NCBI GenBank assembly: GCA_003586115.2
Contig: QVOM02000126.1
Coordinates: forward strand, 58,243,362-58,307,361
Source of the DNA: Salvator merianae
Lineage: Eukaryota; Chordata; Lepidosauria; Squamata; Teiidae
Direction: 5' to 3'
Length of the DNA: 64,000 bases
Below, piece by piece: positions 1 to 10,068 of the stretch. The position numbers and the translations under genes were made by a program. The stretch's first letter is position 1; each line of letters opens with the position of its first letter. The notes beneath the pieces were generated by a model. The model was not told the origin of the DNA and searched no databases. It worked only from the letters and a program-made list of their open reading frames with translations.

Positions 1-1029
1 AATAGGAGTTTAGCCTTTGGGGGCCAAAAGTTCTTGTTGGCCAGGAGTGGTTTGAGGTGTTTGTCTCTTGCAGCTGTGTACAGACTGCAAGAGAGCAAGA
101 TGTGTGTGACATTTTCAATCTCTGCAGCTCCACAAATGCAGGTTCTTTCGTTGTATGGAAGATTTTGATATCTTCCTAATATAGCCATACAATTCAGTTG
201 TTCGAAATGGGTTCGGGTGAAAACTCTTCTTAAATAAGATATTTCTCTTGGTGGAATACCTGTTTGTTAGTAGCTAGCCATTTAACAGATTTAACTTTGG
301 CTAGTTTGGCGATATCATTTTGTGCACTGATATCATAGACTCTTTGTTTAAAGGTTGTTTTAGAAGTATCACCAAGTGTATTTATGGCCTGGAAGGAAAA
401 GCTTGCTTGGCTAAGAAATTGGGCCAGATGGGAATACCACTGGGAGCAAATTGGATTTTTAGTCAATTCTTCTAGACACATTTTAGGTAGTCTACAGGAC
501 AGGAGTGACTCTAGCCTACGCCAGAAGTTAAATAGTTTGATTTCAATATGGCTCCGAATAGAATAAACACCAAGTTCAGCCTGTGCTGCTACAGCAGGTA
601 TGATTTTATCCAAATTTAATATCTGTTTTAAAAAAGAAGATTGTGCTTGTTCTAGGGTCTCAGTGTTAGTATAGCCCCAAATTTCTGCCCCATAGGTTAG
701 CACTGGAATTACTTTGACTCTATAAACCTTTAGGATGGGATTAAAGGAGCCTGGGAAACTGCGATTTACTAGGAGGTTCAGTGAGTTAAAACCTGCAGTG
801 GCTTATTGTAAAGTTCTTTTAATATTTGGGGTCCATGAGAGGGTTTCTGAAAATACCACTCCCAGGTAAAGATATGATTTGACTTTTTCCAATCTTGCAC
901 CATCAAGAGACCAGATATGTCTATGCCTCTTTTTTCCAAAGACTGTCACCTTAGATTTAGAGATGTTAATGGTCAAATAATTTGCCCGACAGTAAGTACT
1001 AAATATCTTCAGGAGTCTCCTTAGACCCA
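1..1029 (-). pseudogene. LINE ORF2 thumb and C-terminal zinc-like domain, broken
   Basis: 803-1030 encodes a thumb-type segment with NISKSKVTVFGKK, YLGVVF and SW, as seen after the catalytic motifs of LINE polymerases. After an interrupted stretch, 230-703 continues in the same frame with YGAEIWG and an AQAELGVYSIRSHIEIKLF segment. Below 230 the minus strand reads CICG, about ten residues, then HILLSC. This is the CxC...H...C motif near the C-terminus of many LINE ORF2 proteins, thought to contact nucleic acid. The two frames agree modulo three, so only stops and a gap separate them. This is a relic, not a gene. Confidence 0.75.
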
Positions 1030-1500
1030 TTAAGTATGGGACATTAAGACTAGATCATCAGTGTACAGAAGAATATTTACATACTTATTCAAGATCTTGG
1101 GCATATGAGTCTCAGGGACCTGTAGAGCTTCGGGCAGATCATTGACATATAAATTGAACAAGATGTGAGCCAAAATACACCCCTGCTTGACTCCCTTAGA
1201 AGTGGGAATTTCGCCAGTCAATGCTTCATTCACTCCAATATGAATTTTAACAGAGGTAGCCATATATAGTGTTCTAATTAAGAGTAACAATCTCGGCTCT
1301 ACGTTGAGGATGGACAGTTTCCTCCAGAGCACCTCTCTTTTTATGGAGTCAAAAGCCATGCTTTGATCTATGAAGGCAGAAAAGAGCTGACCTCCTTTAG
1401 CTATATATTTAGAAATTAAATGTTGTAATACATAGCAGTTATCTGAGGTTTAGCGTCCTGCATGAAGCCTGATTGTTCTTCAGCGAGGACATATATCCTA
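1030..1500 (-). pseudogene. LINE reverse transcriptase palm domain, broken
   Basis: Read on the minus strand, this segment starts with an AEEQSGF-type sequence, followed after one frameshift near 1440 by DNCYVLQHLI. Next come the metal-binding region FSAFIDQSMAFDSIKR, the KGVKQGCILAHILFNLY motif, and the catalytic loop as YTDD in place of the usual YADD. These are motifs 2 to 5 of LINE reverse transcriptases, which copy element RNA into DNA at the target site. The longest uninterrupted part is 1030-1359 (109 codons). A shift near 1030 separates it from the thumb region. No function is expected. Confidence 0.85.
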
Positions 1501-1554
1501 ATGATAGAAAATTTGAGGCAGATCCCTGAAATTGAGCACCTTTTCTCAGGAAGG

Positions 1555-2440
1555 GAGTATGATGAACTGAGGGAAATAGTGGTAACAAAAGAAGAAGTGG
1601 ACTAAACATCAACAAATCATCACGCTCTGATGGCATCCACTCAAGAGTTACTAAAAAGCTCAAAGCTGAGTTTGTGGACATCCTAATAAAAATATACAAC
1701 TTATCACAATGCTTTGCCTCTATAGTTGAAGCCTGGAAGGCGACTAATCTATCTCCATTTTTTAAAGGGCTCTAGTGAAGACACAGGAGATTATAGGCTG
1801 TTGCCTTAACATCCATTCTGGGGAAGATAGTGGAAACCATTATTAAAAATAAAATTACCAAACATTTGGAAGCACATGCCTTGCTCAAAGATAGCAACAT
1901 GGCTTCTATAAGGCAAAGTTGTATCTAACTAATTTTCTAGAATTTTTTGAGGGTGTGTACAAACATAAGGGTGATCCAGTAGACATCATCTACTTAGATT
2001 TTTAAAAAGGTTTTTGATAACAACCCTCAACAAAGACTTCTCTATAAGTTTAAAACTTATGCAATTAAAGGATAGGTCCTGTTGTAGATAAGCAACTAGC
2101 TAAGGAAAAGAAAACAAGAGAGAAGGAGTAAATAGACATTTCTCACAATGGACAGATCTAACAACTGGGGTTCCCTATGTTTCTTCCTGGGTCTGGTGTT
2201 TTCAACATATTTAAAAATGATCTGGAGTCAGGTGTGACCAGTGGGGCAGCCAATGTTGCTGATGACACCAAATTGCTCAGAGTTGTAAAACCAAAAAGGG
2301 ACTCCAAAGGGCTCCAAAGGGATCTCCACACATTGGGGAACTGCACATCAAAATGGCAGATGCTGTTCAATGTGAACAAATGTAAAGAAATACACTTTGG
2401 TGCTAACAATCCTAATTATTCTTATACAGTAATGGGATCA
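1555..2440 (+). pseudogene. CR1-like reverse transcriptase, decayed
   Basis: This is the polymerase domain of the LINE above. Visible motifs are the SDGIH segment near 1635, GKIVE near 1820, a degenerate DFQKAF region near 1990-2020 read as DF, stop, KGF, and the catalytic ADDTKL as VADDTKLL near 2255-2275. The longest open piece is 2177-2476. The catalytic aspartates are still readable, but the frame is broken in at least six places. Such proteins normally nick the target and prime reverse transcription on it. Here only the fossil remains. Confidence 0.8.
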
Positions 2441-2444
2441 GAGC

Positions 2445-2948
2445 TAACCACAGCCCTGTTTGCACTTACCTCCTAGTGACCACTAGTCTGCTCAATGATA
2501 AGTGTATCAATCATAAGTGCGCCAAAGAACTACAACAACTCTCTGGAAGTTACCACAGGCTGCCCCAGAGCCATCCAGTGGCAAACTACTAAAAAGCCAT
2601 CCACAGCTTCACCAGGAGTGGCTCGATTGCTCCCAGTCAACAGCACTCGCACCCAGTTGACAGCACTTGCATGGTTAGTGGGCATGATGGTCACACAGCA
2701 TCCAGATCACTATGGCAACATCCAGGTGTGCATTGGATGCTGCCATGGATATTGCCAGGGCAATCCTGCCTGCCCTGGTCTGGCCATCTGCACTTCAAGT
2801 GCTGCTGACCCAATAAGGGGCTTTTCCAACATACAAAATGCAGATGGCCGCTGCCATGCCTGATCCTTACCAGTCTGGCCCCTGGACTGATCAGGAAAGA
2901 GGTGGTGGAGTAAAGGAATACAGTTCAATGAAAGTGTCAATACAGTGT
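2445..2948. mobile_element. Insertion splitting the CR1-like LINE (possible family A copy)
   Basis: The ~500 bp between the two halves of the LINE ORF is unrelated to CR1. Its left edge, CTGTTTGCACTTACC near 2456, and its right edge, CAGTGTGCATTTGCT near 2944, are roughly inverted. They resemble the ends of the family A elements at 14933, 18030 and 56449. The interior shares wording such as CTCCCAGTCAA with the copy at 18030. I found no clear target-site duplication, so the class is tentative. It inserted after the LINE had integrated. Confidence 0.5.
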
Positions 2949-2949
2949 G

Positions 2950-3440
2950 CATTTGCTATAAAAAAAGGCCAGCAGAATGCTAGGTGTACTAAGAAATGGT
3001 GTTGAAAATAGGGATTCTAATATTATAATACCCTTATACATACCAATGGTGTGACTGTATGCAATTTGGTCATTGCATCTCAAAAAGGATATCGCAGAGG
3101 AAGATGATTAAAGTTGCACTGTCTGGGGATTTTTAGTCTAGAAAGGAGATGAGTGAGTGGAGACATGATAGAGGTGCATAAAAGTACGTATGGTGTGGAC
3201 AAAGTGGATAGGGAGAAGTTTTTCTTCTTCTTCCACAATACTAGAACTACAGGTCACCAAATGAAGCTAAATCCTGGACAAATCAGGACAGACAATGGAA
3301 ATACTTTTTTTATACAATACCTAATTTGACTTTGGAATTTGCTCCCAGAGAATGTGAAGTTGGCTACCAGGTTGGATGGCTTCAAAAAAAGTTTGGACGA
3401 ATTCATGGAAGTCATGGCTATCAATGGCTATCAATGGCTA
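2950..3440 (+). pseudogene. CR1-like ORF2 C-terminal part, decayed
   Basis: Coding homology resumes just after the insertion with an IKKASRMLGVL-like segment and continues through LHLKKDIAEED and FSLERR. It ends with LLPENVKLATRLDGFKKSLDEFME, the conserved C-terminus of CR1-type ORF2 just before its stop. Stops and a few frameshifts are present. The stretch 3339-3440 is still open. A short tandem duplication of ATGGCTATCA-type sequence at about 3417-3440 has altered the end of the frame. Confidence 0.75.
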
Positions 3441-3689
3441 TTAGCCCTGAAGGCCGTAGGATGTGGTAAGCCTCTGAAGGCCAGTTCCTGGGACACGCTG
3501 CAAGCCGTGTGCTCCTGTCCTGCTGGTGGGCTTCCCTCTGCAGCTAGCTGGCCATTGCAAGAGCAGACTGCTGGACTAGATGGGCCACAGGTCCAATCCA
3601 GTGGGACATTTCCTATATCCTTATGTTTTAGGTGGGACTTATTTATTGTTTTCATTTATGTCACTCCATGTACCTATGGTTTCTGGACA

Positions 3690-3990
3690 GATTACAACTA
3701 TTAAAAACAAAATTAAAAACAAATAAAAGTAAAATAGTACACAGAGGTGAAGGAGAAGTAGCTCTTAAGCCAAGGACCTGGGGAAAATAGTACTCCTTCA
3801 CCAACCTCCTGAATACAGAGGGATCATTAATGACACATCTCAAAAGGAAGACCATTCCACAGCCTGGGGCCGTCACAGAGAAGGCTCTCTCACAGGTGCT
3901 CACCACTACTTGTCTGGTGTTACCCTTTGTAAGTCAGTGCAGGAAGCCCTTACAGACTCAAGGGTGAGATAAAAATAAAACAAATTTTAA
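3690..3990 (-). mobile_element. L2-like LINE 3' end fragment
   Basis: On the minus strand the segment reads a CERAFSVTAPG-type sequence followed by FRRLVKEYYFPQVLGL. This corresponds to the C-terminus of L2 LINE ORF2 (consensus style: RAFSVVGP, then LKTYLF.QAF). A similar C-terminus lies in the L2 copies at 21495 and 52145. It is 5'-truncated, as most LINE copies are. The A/T-rich end at 3690-3740 is its 3' tail side. Confidence 0.6.
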
Positions 3991-5169
3991 TCCATGAGAT
4001 AACAACTATTCTGGAAGATTCTGGTGCACTCCCAACTGAAATACATAAAAGAGGCATAAAAGGAATATATACTAGAAAAAAGACTGTGCTGGTCTTATTT
4101 AGCCCATTAATTTGTATTCTTAAGAGCCGTCAAATGCAGCTGCTGTCACAAGAATTCCAAAGGAGGGATGAGAATTTCTCCTTCAGCTAATATTCTGTGG
4201 GAAATACTGTTCCATCTTTGCCTTTGCACCAGAGTTTTTCCCATTTAATTAATTTCAGTGAGTTGGGATCAAGTTGACTCCTTTCCTTCTGCCCCCCCCT
4301 TTTATTTTGTTTGTTCTTATTGTGGAGTTGACCACACTCCCACGATCTTTGCATTCTAAACAACCAAAACACAAAAGAACAATGGGTAAGGATTTTGGAG
4401 GAAATTCAGAAAATGATGGCAGATAAAGTACTGAAGCTTGAGCAAATTCCATTTTTTAATCCTGACTAAATTCTCTTGGAAACCACCCTCCCCGGGTAAA
4501 CTTGATTTGAGAGATAATAGAGTCTTTTGGAGTTGCTCTTAAGTTTTAAGTGATTATAAACATGTGTTCGAGGAACATATGAAAGCTGGAACATTTGGTA
4601 GAGAAAAAATAATCAATAAAATGAGCAGCTAGTGTAAAAAAACCCATGATCTTGAAAAATCAAGTATATAACTTATAAAATGAATTTGTATAATTTAAGG
4701 TATAAAACAAAGTTCATGTACTCTTGGTACCTATCAAAATTTGCAGAAAATACATGAGGCAGGAGCTTTGCCCCACAATCATTTCCTGCAAAATTCTTGT
4801 ACAAAATGCAGACCATCTCATAAATATTTCACAAAGTTCTACAATCACAGAGTTAGTGAATGGAAACCACACAGGATGCTTTATAGACCTTCATACAAAA
4901 TCGAGAAGGTGTGAATGGGTTTTAAGTTGTACACCAAAAACTAGGGAGGGATAAAACAAAATCTGGGTCCAAATCAAATTCAAACAAGTTTAATCAGTTT
5001 GATTGAATGGATCCCCAGAGGATTGTAGCCACTGATTGTACACTGATTGGACTGAAGTCCACATGAAATCCATGGAATAGGCAGAGTTCAAGAATTTCAA
5101 TATTCTTGGGGCCAAAGACAGGTTATGTAGTTACTCTTGCATCTACTGCTGTCATTCCAAAACAAAGTA
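3991..5169. other. Unassigned AT-rich DNA
   Basis: No repeat family, coding domain or structured element is recognised here. The open frames are short and of unremarkable composition. A C-tract sits near 4294. It may be unique intergenic DNA or very old repeats. Confidence 0.5.
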
Positions 5170-5365
5170 GTTCAAAACTCTAAAAACCATTTGCCAGCTA
5201 AGCACACTATTGATTAGTCCACAGAAGCACTCCCTCCATTTGAATTAGGAGCGTATCCAAAAGTTTCTAAAAGGCTTGGCAACACAGCACACCAATACTC
5301 AGTCAATAGAAGCCCAAAGTCTGCAAAAGGTCTAAAAACAGTTTGCCAGGTTAGCATGCCCTTTG
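5170..5365 (+). repeat. Degenerate ~75-85 bp tandem repeat, about 2.5 units
   Basis: Three segments share a core. About 5174 reads AAAACTCTAAAAACCATTTG, about 5258 reads AAAAGTTTCTAAAAGGCTTG, and about 5326 reads AAAAGGTCTAAAAACAGTTT. The first two continue with GCACAC, an A/T stretch, TCAG/TTAG and ACAGAAGC/ATAGAAGC. The spacing is irregular and divergence is high. It could be an old minisatellite or an internal repeat of an unrecognised LTR. Confidence 0.45.
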
Positions 5366-6334
5366 TAAGCCTGAGGGATCACGTCATCCAGTCCCATGTG
5401 GCTGTATGTAGATTGAAGCAAGATGGTGCTCCAAAGTCTCTGAATAATCAAGTCCAATGCTGTGCGCTATACATTTGTTCCTCTGCTCTTCCTTTTGCTC
5501 TGTTCTTGTCAGCTCGGCCACTGCACTGTCATCTCTCAGTGATACCAGACTGTGTCTGCTTGCATATTTTACTGACCCTGCCTTTCCTTTGTTGTGGAGA
5601 GTAAGAATGCAATAGGGGTTAGAAACTGAGTTTGTTACTGTTCCAAGGTCATTATGAAGCTGGTAGAAAATGAGGAGTGAAGCATGTTTGATGTACTGGC
5701 TGCCCATGACCACATGGGTGAGAGACTGTTGAGGGATATATGCGCTTGCTGGTGCTCTTTTCTACACAATCTTTTATCAGTAAACACTGACATGCTATTA
5801 CTGAAGCAAGTCTCTGTGTCCTTGTATTTGGATCTGTAAATGGTGATCATGACAGGTTTCTGCTAAATATTTTCCCCATCATTGGAAACTGGTCAGACGT
5901 GCTCCAACCAACGCATTCATTGTCCGGCCTCCAATACTGTAAAAGGTTTAAGAGAGTTTGATTGGACCCAGTTTGAACAAGGTGGGCAGCCACCTGAAGT
6001 CATAAACTGACTGGACTAAAATTGTACTTACACTTCAGGCTGGACGTTTGCAGAAAGCGGTCAGAAATGCATACATTTGCTAGACCAAAGAATATGGTAT
6101 CCATATGGTTGCCTTTGAGAAAGAAAAATAATGGAGCTCAAAATCCAAGATTAAAATAACCTGAGCTGTTTTTTTACAGATTTCCTGGGTTTCTCTGAAC
6201 AAAAAAGGAAAGCATGACAAGATATACAGTAAAGAGGCAGGACTCACACTCGTCTTGCTGCTATGCCACCACGATGCTGGAATGGCAGAGCAGGAGAAAG
6301 AAATTTGAGAGCTCTTTCCCCGCTCACTGGTATT
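5366..6334. other. Unassigned DNA, possible old LTR
   Basis: No coding domain is seen. The stretch about 5500-5845, ending in TGTAAATGGTGATCATGACA, has the feel of a retroviral or gypsy-type LTR with a pyrimidine-rich region. I found no matching second LTR or duplication, so I do not call one. Confidence 0.35.
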
Positions 6335-6376
6335 CCTACTGCTGCCACTGCTGCCACTGCCACTGCTGCTGCTACT
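6335..6376 (+). repeat. Imperfect CTG/CCA trinucleotide repeat
   Basis: Repeated CTGCTGCCA and CTGCTGCTG units run for about 40 bp. It is a simple repeat with no flanking coding evidence. Confidence 0.8.
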
Positions 6377-7490
6377 CAGGGAGACCTATCTGTCTCCTTG
6401 ATGGGCCACACCAAATACAGATAATGGTCTATGTTCAATGACACTCCACTTGTCAAAATCAAGGCTGGGAATTGCTTGGCATCTTTGTGGACAGGGCAGC
6501 CCCGCCCCGCCCCACCTGTCAAGATCACAACCTGGGAGCCCCCAGCTTCAATCTCAGTGGGAAAGAGGATTGCACCTGGCTGTCCCAATTGAAACCAGGG
6601 AATCTTCAGGTTTGATCATGATGGGAAGGAACAGTGGACAGCATGCGGGCAACATCCCACCACTTTAAGAGGACTTCAGCAAGGATTGTGTTTCTTTTAA
6701 TCCACAGAGGAATGAGCACTATCCTTGTAGTGCTCCTCCTCCCTCCTGTGCTGATCATGGCAAAATTTGATCACCTGAAGATCTCCAGGCTCTCAAATTG
6801 CAAATTAGTTGTTTTGTGCTTCTGCAGTAGAGCTTCTACTTTGTTCTCTGCCCTGTCCATAATTAACTTACTACTGCTTCTAATATGGATATACAGAGAG
6901 AATTATGGGTGAAGAGTATTTACATGTAGATCTGAGTTATTTTCATTTTATTTTTTAAAAATGCATCAACTAGCTCATAAACCACTAAAACTGTTGATGG
7001 TATAGTATAAAAGCAGAGCTAACTTGGTTTGCTAACAATTAGAAGTGAAATGTTCAATATACTATAAGAACCGAAATTGATTAAAAACTTCTATAAGATT
7101 TTGTTGCTTATCACCATAGATTACATCAGGCATTCTGTAGTGATGTTGCACAATCTAGATGAAGTTTGCTCCACTGTGAGACTCTGAGATAACAATGTAT
7201 AAAATAGGATCAAAACCAGAATTTGCTATATTCTGAACAGAACTTAAGAGGATCAAATTTTGTGAAACTTCCACAACTCTGGGACATGAGATATGCAACT
7301 TTATGTGAGTCCGTACACAGGCATGTAATCTTACATTGTATCCAGATGACAAGGGTCAATATGGGATATAACAAGATCCTGTCACTGTCCCTTGCCATAG
7401 CCCACCAGATGTGTGTGTGGCAAAACCTGACTTACCTTCATGTCTGGAGAAGCGTATATGAGATCACCTTGCTGGGGACTTCCGGGAGCC
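6377..7490. other. Unassigned DNA
   Basis: Includes a short GC-rich patch of CCCCGCC repeats near 6505. Several open frames of 60-130 codons overlap on both strands without domain similarity. No repeat family is recognised. Confidence 0.5.
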
Positions 7491-7546
7491 AGTCAAGCAC
7501 CCATTTCCTTCTTTTTGTTTTGCTCATCTGCTTGGTTGATTCCCAG

Positions 7547-7564
7547 AATGTCCCAGACATAAAG
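7547..7564 (+). other. Candidate 18-nt microexon (weak)
   Basis: A long pyrimidine tract (about 7502-7540) ends in TTGATTCCCAG. It is followed by exactly 18 nt and then by AAAG|GTAAGTGA, a near-consensus 5' splice site. The 18 nt are open in one phase (six residues, NVPDIK when read from the first base) and keep the frame because the length is a multiple of three. No flanking exon is recognised in the window, so the gene is unknown. Such pairs also occur by chance, and confidence is low. Confidence 0.2.
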
Positions 7565-7584
7565 GTAAGTGAAGCTGTTATAGG

Positions 7585-8390
7585 AAACCGAGTGTCACTG
7601 CTGGATTTCCCATAGTAGCGATTTGGTGTGTTGCAACTGGCTATAAGGATGTCTAGCAATTCCAGCCCAATTCTGGGTGGATTGTGCAGTTTACCTAATG
7701 TCTGGAAATAGCCTTAAACTAGTAAATTAGTTCCACTGAACACAATGGAAATTATTTCTGAATAAAAATGCATTAGAATTGCGCTGTCACTGTGTGATTT
7801 GTCTTTGTAAATTAGCCAGGGATGGGCAAACCACCCAAAACATGATTGAGTTCTGCAGGGAAATTAAACAAGGTTCTTTTTCTTACAACTCTCCACTCAA
7901 AAGACGCAAGTTTTGTTTGGTTTTAAGCCTAAATGAATCAACTCAAGAAAGCAACAACCGATCCAACCTCCCCCCTACAAAAAAAACTCTTTGGAACTTT
8001 GGGATATTAATAATTTTTCTCTGGCCAAATTCCCCTCTGGGGCTAAAATATGAATACATGGGGTCTGATCAGTTCCAAGTGCTTTGGAATTATTCATTTT
8101 TATCAAATGATAAAAAATGTAAGGTCTGTATTTGATGCAGGAAAAGCTCTGTTGTCCCAGTATGATAACCTGTGCAAATGAAAGGACAGCTTAGTGTGAT
8201 GAATGCAGGGCTTTCAATCAAAGTCCCCTCTCCTTACCTTGGACTGAAGTGAGTTCTGCCCTCATAACACCTCATCTGCATTACTGTAATACATTGAAAG
8301 TAGATCAGAAACTGGAGGCATTGCAGAATGTAAGTGCAAGGCTACTGACAAAATGTGGGAACATAGAATGTTGGTCCTTGCATTCTAAGG
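7585..8390. other. Unassigned AT-rich DNA
   Basis: No repeat family or coding homology is recognised. Confidence 0.5.
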
Positions 8391-8990
8391 CTGTTTCCGC
8401 ACTTACGTCCCTTGGAATGGTTTAACTAGTCCTGGTTCAGCCCCCAGCAGGTACAGTCTGCATCACGAGGGCCAGAACAAGGTTGTCCTGGTCCAACACC
8501 GGCAGCAATGCAGATGCATTTTCCCTGTTCCACTCCAAGAGACACATACTTCTGCCGCAAGAGTTATCCACCCTTCCCTGTGATTGGCCCGTGTCCTTAT
8601 CACTCCAACATCATGTTCAGTGTGAAAGGGCAGGACTGAACTCAGTGTGGCGTTGGAAGCGGGGGGGCAGGCTGCTGGGCCGCCCCGGGCGGCACATTGT
8701 TCCAGGCGGCACATGCAGCCAGGTCCTTCTATTCCTGCCCGGCGCACAAAGTTTCGCCGGAGTGGGAAGGAGAGCGCAGCGCCGCACAGAGCCACACCCG
8801 GCCAGCCGGCAATCGGTGGGGCGGTAGGAGCGGTAGGAGGCTGCAGGGCAGGGTGCCCTCGCTCGCTCTTCTCTGCCACTGCTTGGCCCCAGGTGGCAAA
8901 AACTTCAGCTACGCTGCTGACTGAACTGCTTCCATGTCAGGGTTTCAAAGATGGTCTTGCATAAGGAACAACAGAAAATGCCACAACTCC
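8391..8990. mobile_element. Left end of a family X-like TIR element, host of a hAT insertion
   Basis: CTGTTTCCGCACTTACG near 8391 matches the terminal motif GGCTGTTTCCACAC seen at 16793 and, inverted, at 38663. The rest of the element runs into the hAT copy at 8643-8919. The right end is not clear. The hAT copy therefore appears to be the younger insertion. Confidence 0.4.
8643..8919 (+). mobile_element. Short non-autonomous hAT element with perfect 8-bp TSD (copy 1)
   Basis: The 277 bp element begins CAGTGTGGCGTTGG and ends GCTACGCTGCTG, which is CAGCAGCGTAGC inverted. It is flanked on both sides by ACTGAACT (8635-8642 and 8920-8927), an exact 8-bp target-site duplication as made by hAT transposases. 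It carries no transposase and is very GC-rich, with CpG-dense wording such as CCGCCCCGGGCGG. The same ends occur on the 392 bp copy at 11623. Open frames on both strands here are composition artefacts. Confidence 0.85.
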
Positions 8991-9867
8991 ATCTTTAAAG
9001 CTTATGCAAGTTTCGGACCTTATATTTGAATCTTTTGTTCTCATACAATCCAACCAAGACTCTACAGCCTATGCCTGAATCTCTTTTTTTTATGGTCTTC
9101 TACCAACTGAGGTTACATGAGCAGTATTTCAGTGGTAGCTCCCCATCTGTGGAATTCCCCAAGCTTGCCTGGCACCAGATCTAACATGTTTCACCACTAG
9201 AGAAACACTGTTTTCTTCTATACATATAAAGTGTAATTTAATAATTGATCCATATGCATATGTAATAGACCCATCATGTGCTCACCAAGTCACCAGCTAT
9301 TTTTTTGATTGTCATCTAAATGAAGGAGACTTCATTAAACTGCCAAGAGAAGTTTTATTTCTAATCTTCCCTTATCATATTAAAACAAACCACAACAATT
9401 TCCCTGCTGCAGTTACCAACTCATTAACTTCTATCTGGATGCACCCAAAAGAGCTGTTGCTACTTACCCACATTCGTGTGAATGTTACACAAACACAACG
9501 AAAAGGTCATCTCACATCCCCATGTGGAAATTTAAATTTCTACTTGCTGTCCTCACCACCTTTCCCACTGTTTGTGCAACACACACAGAGAAGCCCAGTT
9601 TTTAAACCTTTTGTAGCTTCTCAGTGATTCATGCACATTTTCCCATATTGCAAAAGTTGTTATATCAGGCTAGATATGAGCAAGTTAAGTAAGAACAGGC
9701 TTTTTCTAATAGTCAGTATGAGGGGAGGGAGATGATAATGGAAGCTGCAGCCTAGCATCATCTGAGGAATTGTATCCCATGACTAAAGTAGAATAAAGAA
9801 TTGGGTTGCTCTTTTTAAATGATGTGAAATAACAGCAACTGAATCCCACACCCCTAGAAACTATAGA
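8991..9867. other. Unassigned AT-rich DNA
   Basis: No repeat or gene is recognised. One 62-codon open frame at 9439-9627 has no features. Confidence 0.5.
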
Positions 9868-10068
9868 AGGGGCTGTAGCTCAGTGATAATGCAAGCAGCC
9901 TGGAAAGCAGATGGTTGCTGGTTTGATTCCCAGCCTCTCCCCAGAAATAGGAATGGCAAACCACTTCTTCATCTCTGCCAAGAAAACGGCATAGAGGTGC
10001 TCTTGGAGGTGCCCATGTAGTCAACCAGGAGGTGACAATGATTCAGTGGTACCCAACAACAAAGAAAC
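9868..10068 (+). mobile_element. tRNA-derived SINE with BovB-like tail (copy 1)
   Basis: The 5' part is tRNA-like, with a pol III A box TAGCTCAGTG at 9876 and a B box GGTTTGATTCC at 9920. A non-tRNA body follows (CCTCTCCCCAGAAATAGG). The 3' region reads GCCAAGAAAACGGCATAGAGG, AGGTGACAATGATTCAGTGG, then a CAACAACAAAG tail. The tail wording resembles RTE/BovB LINE ends, which would have supplied the retrotransposition machinery. Two more copies lie at 40340 and 46779. The tRNA-like part would not fold as a good tRNA. Confidence 0.85.

Larger units (their letters stand above)
1..1500 (-). mobile_element. Non-LTR retrotransposon (LINE), 3' half, decayed
   Basis: Conceptual translation of the minus strand gives, in the correct order, the second half of a LINE ORF2: reverse transcriptase palm motifs, thumb, and a C-terminal cysteine-histidine motif. 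Frameshifts and stops break the frame near 1030, near 1440 and between 700 and 800, so the copy is dead. The 5' part is missing: homology stops at about 1500, where a LINE of opposite orientation begins. The 3' end lies outside the window. The motif style (YGAEIWG, an alanine-rich AELG segment, and CxCG with HILLSC) resembles I/Vingi-type or related LINEs more than CR1 or L2, but I cannot fix the clade. Confidence 0.85.
1555..3650 (+). mobile_element. CR1-like LINE, nearly full 3' half, with a nested insertion
   Basis: Plus-strand translation shows CR1-superfamily ORF2 decayed by many stops and frameshifts. The order is: pre-palm region with SDGIH, the SFFKG/GDYRL segment, GKIVETIIKNKI, KHLEAHALLKDS, GDPVDIIYLDF, a TGVP-type motif near 2165, DDTKLLRVVK, and WQMLFNVNKCKEIHFG. 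Homology pauses at about 2445 and resumes at about 2950 (KASRMLGVLRNGVENR). It continues to the C-terminal LLPENVKLATRLDGFKKSLD region and a 3' untranslated tail ending near 3650. The tail has the wording typical of reptile CR1/L3-type ends, such as GCTGGACTAGATGGGCC. Confidence 0.85.

Noticed and set aside
5366..5850. Solo LTR
   Set aside because: No second LTR, no clear TG...CA borders with a duplication, and no primer-binding site.
8463..8879. 138-codon minus-strand open frame
   Set aside because: Lies across the borders of a hAT element with a perfect duplication. Overlapping plus-strand frames of similar length show it is composition-driven.
9868..9950. tRNA gene
   Set aside because: It has A and B boxes but continues into a SINE body and BovB-like tail. 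Two further copies exist and the cloverleaf is poor.
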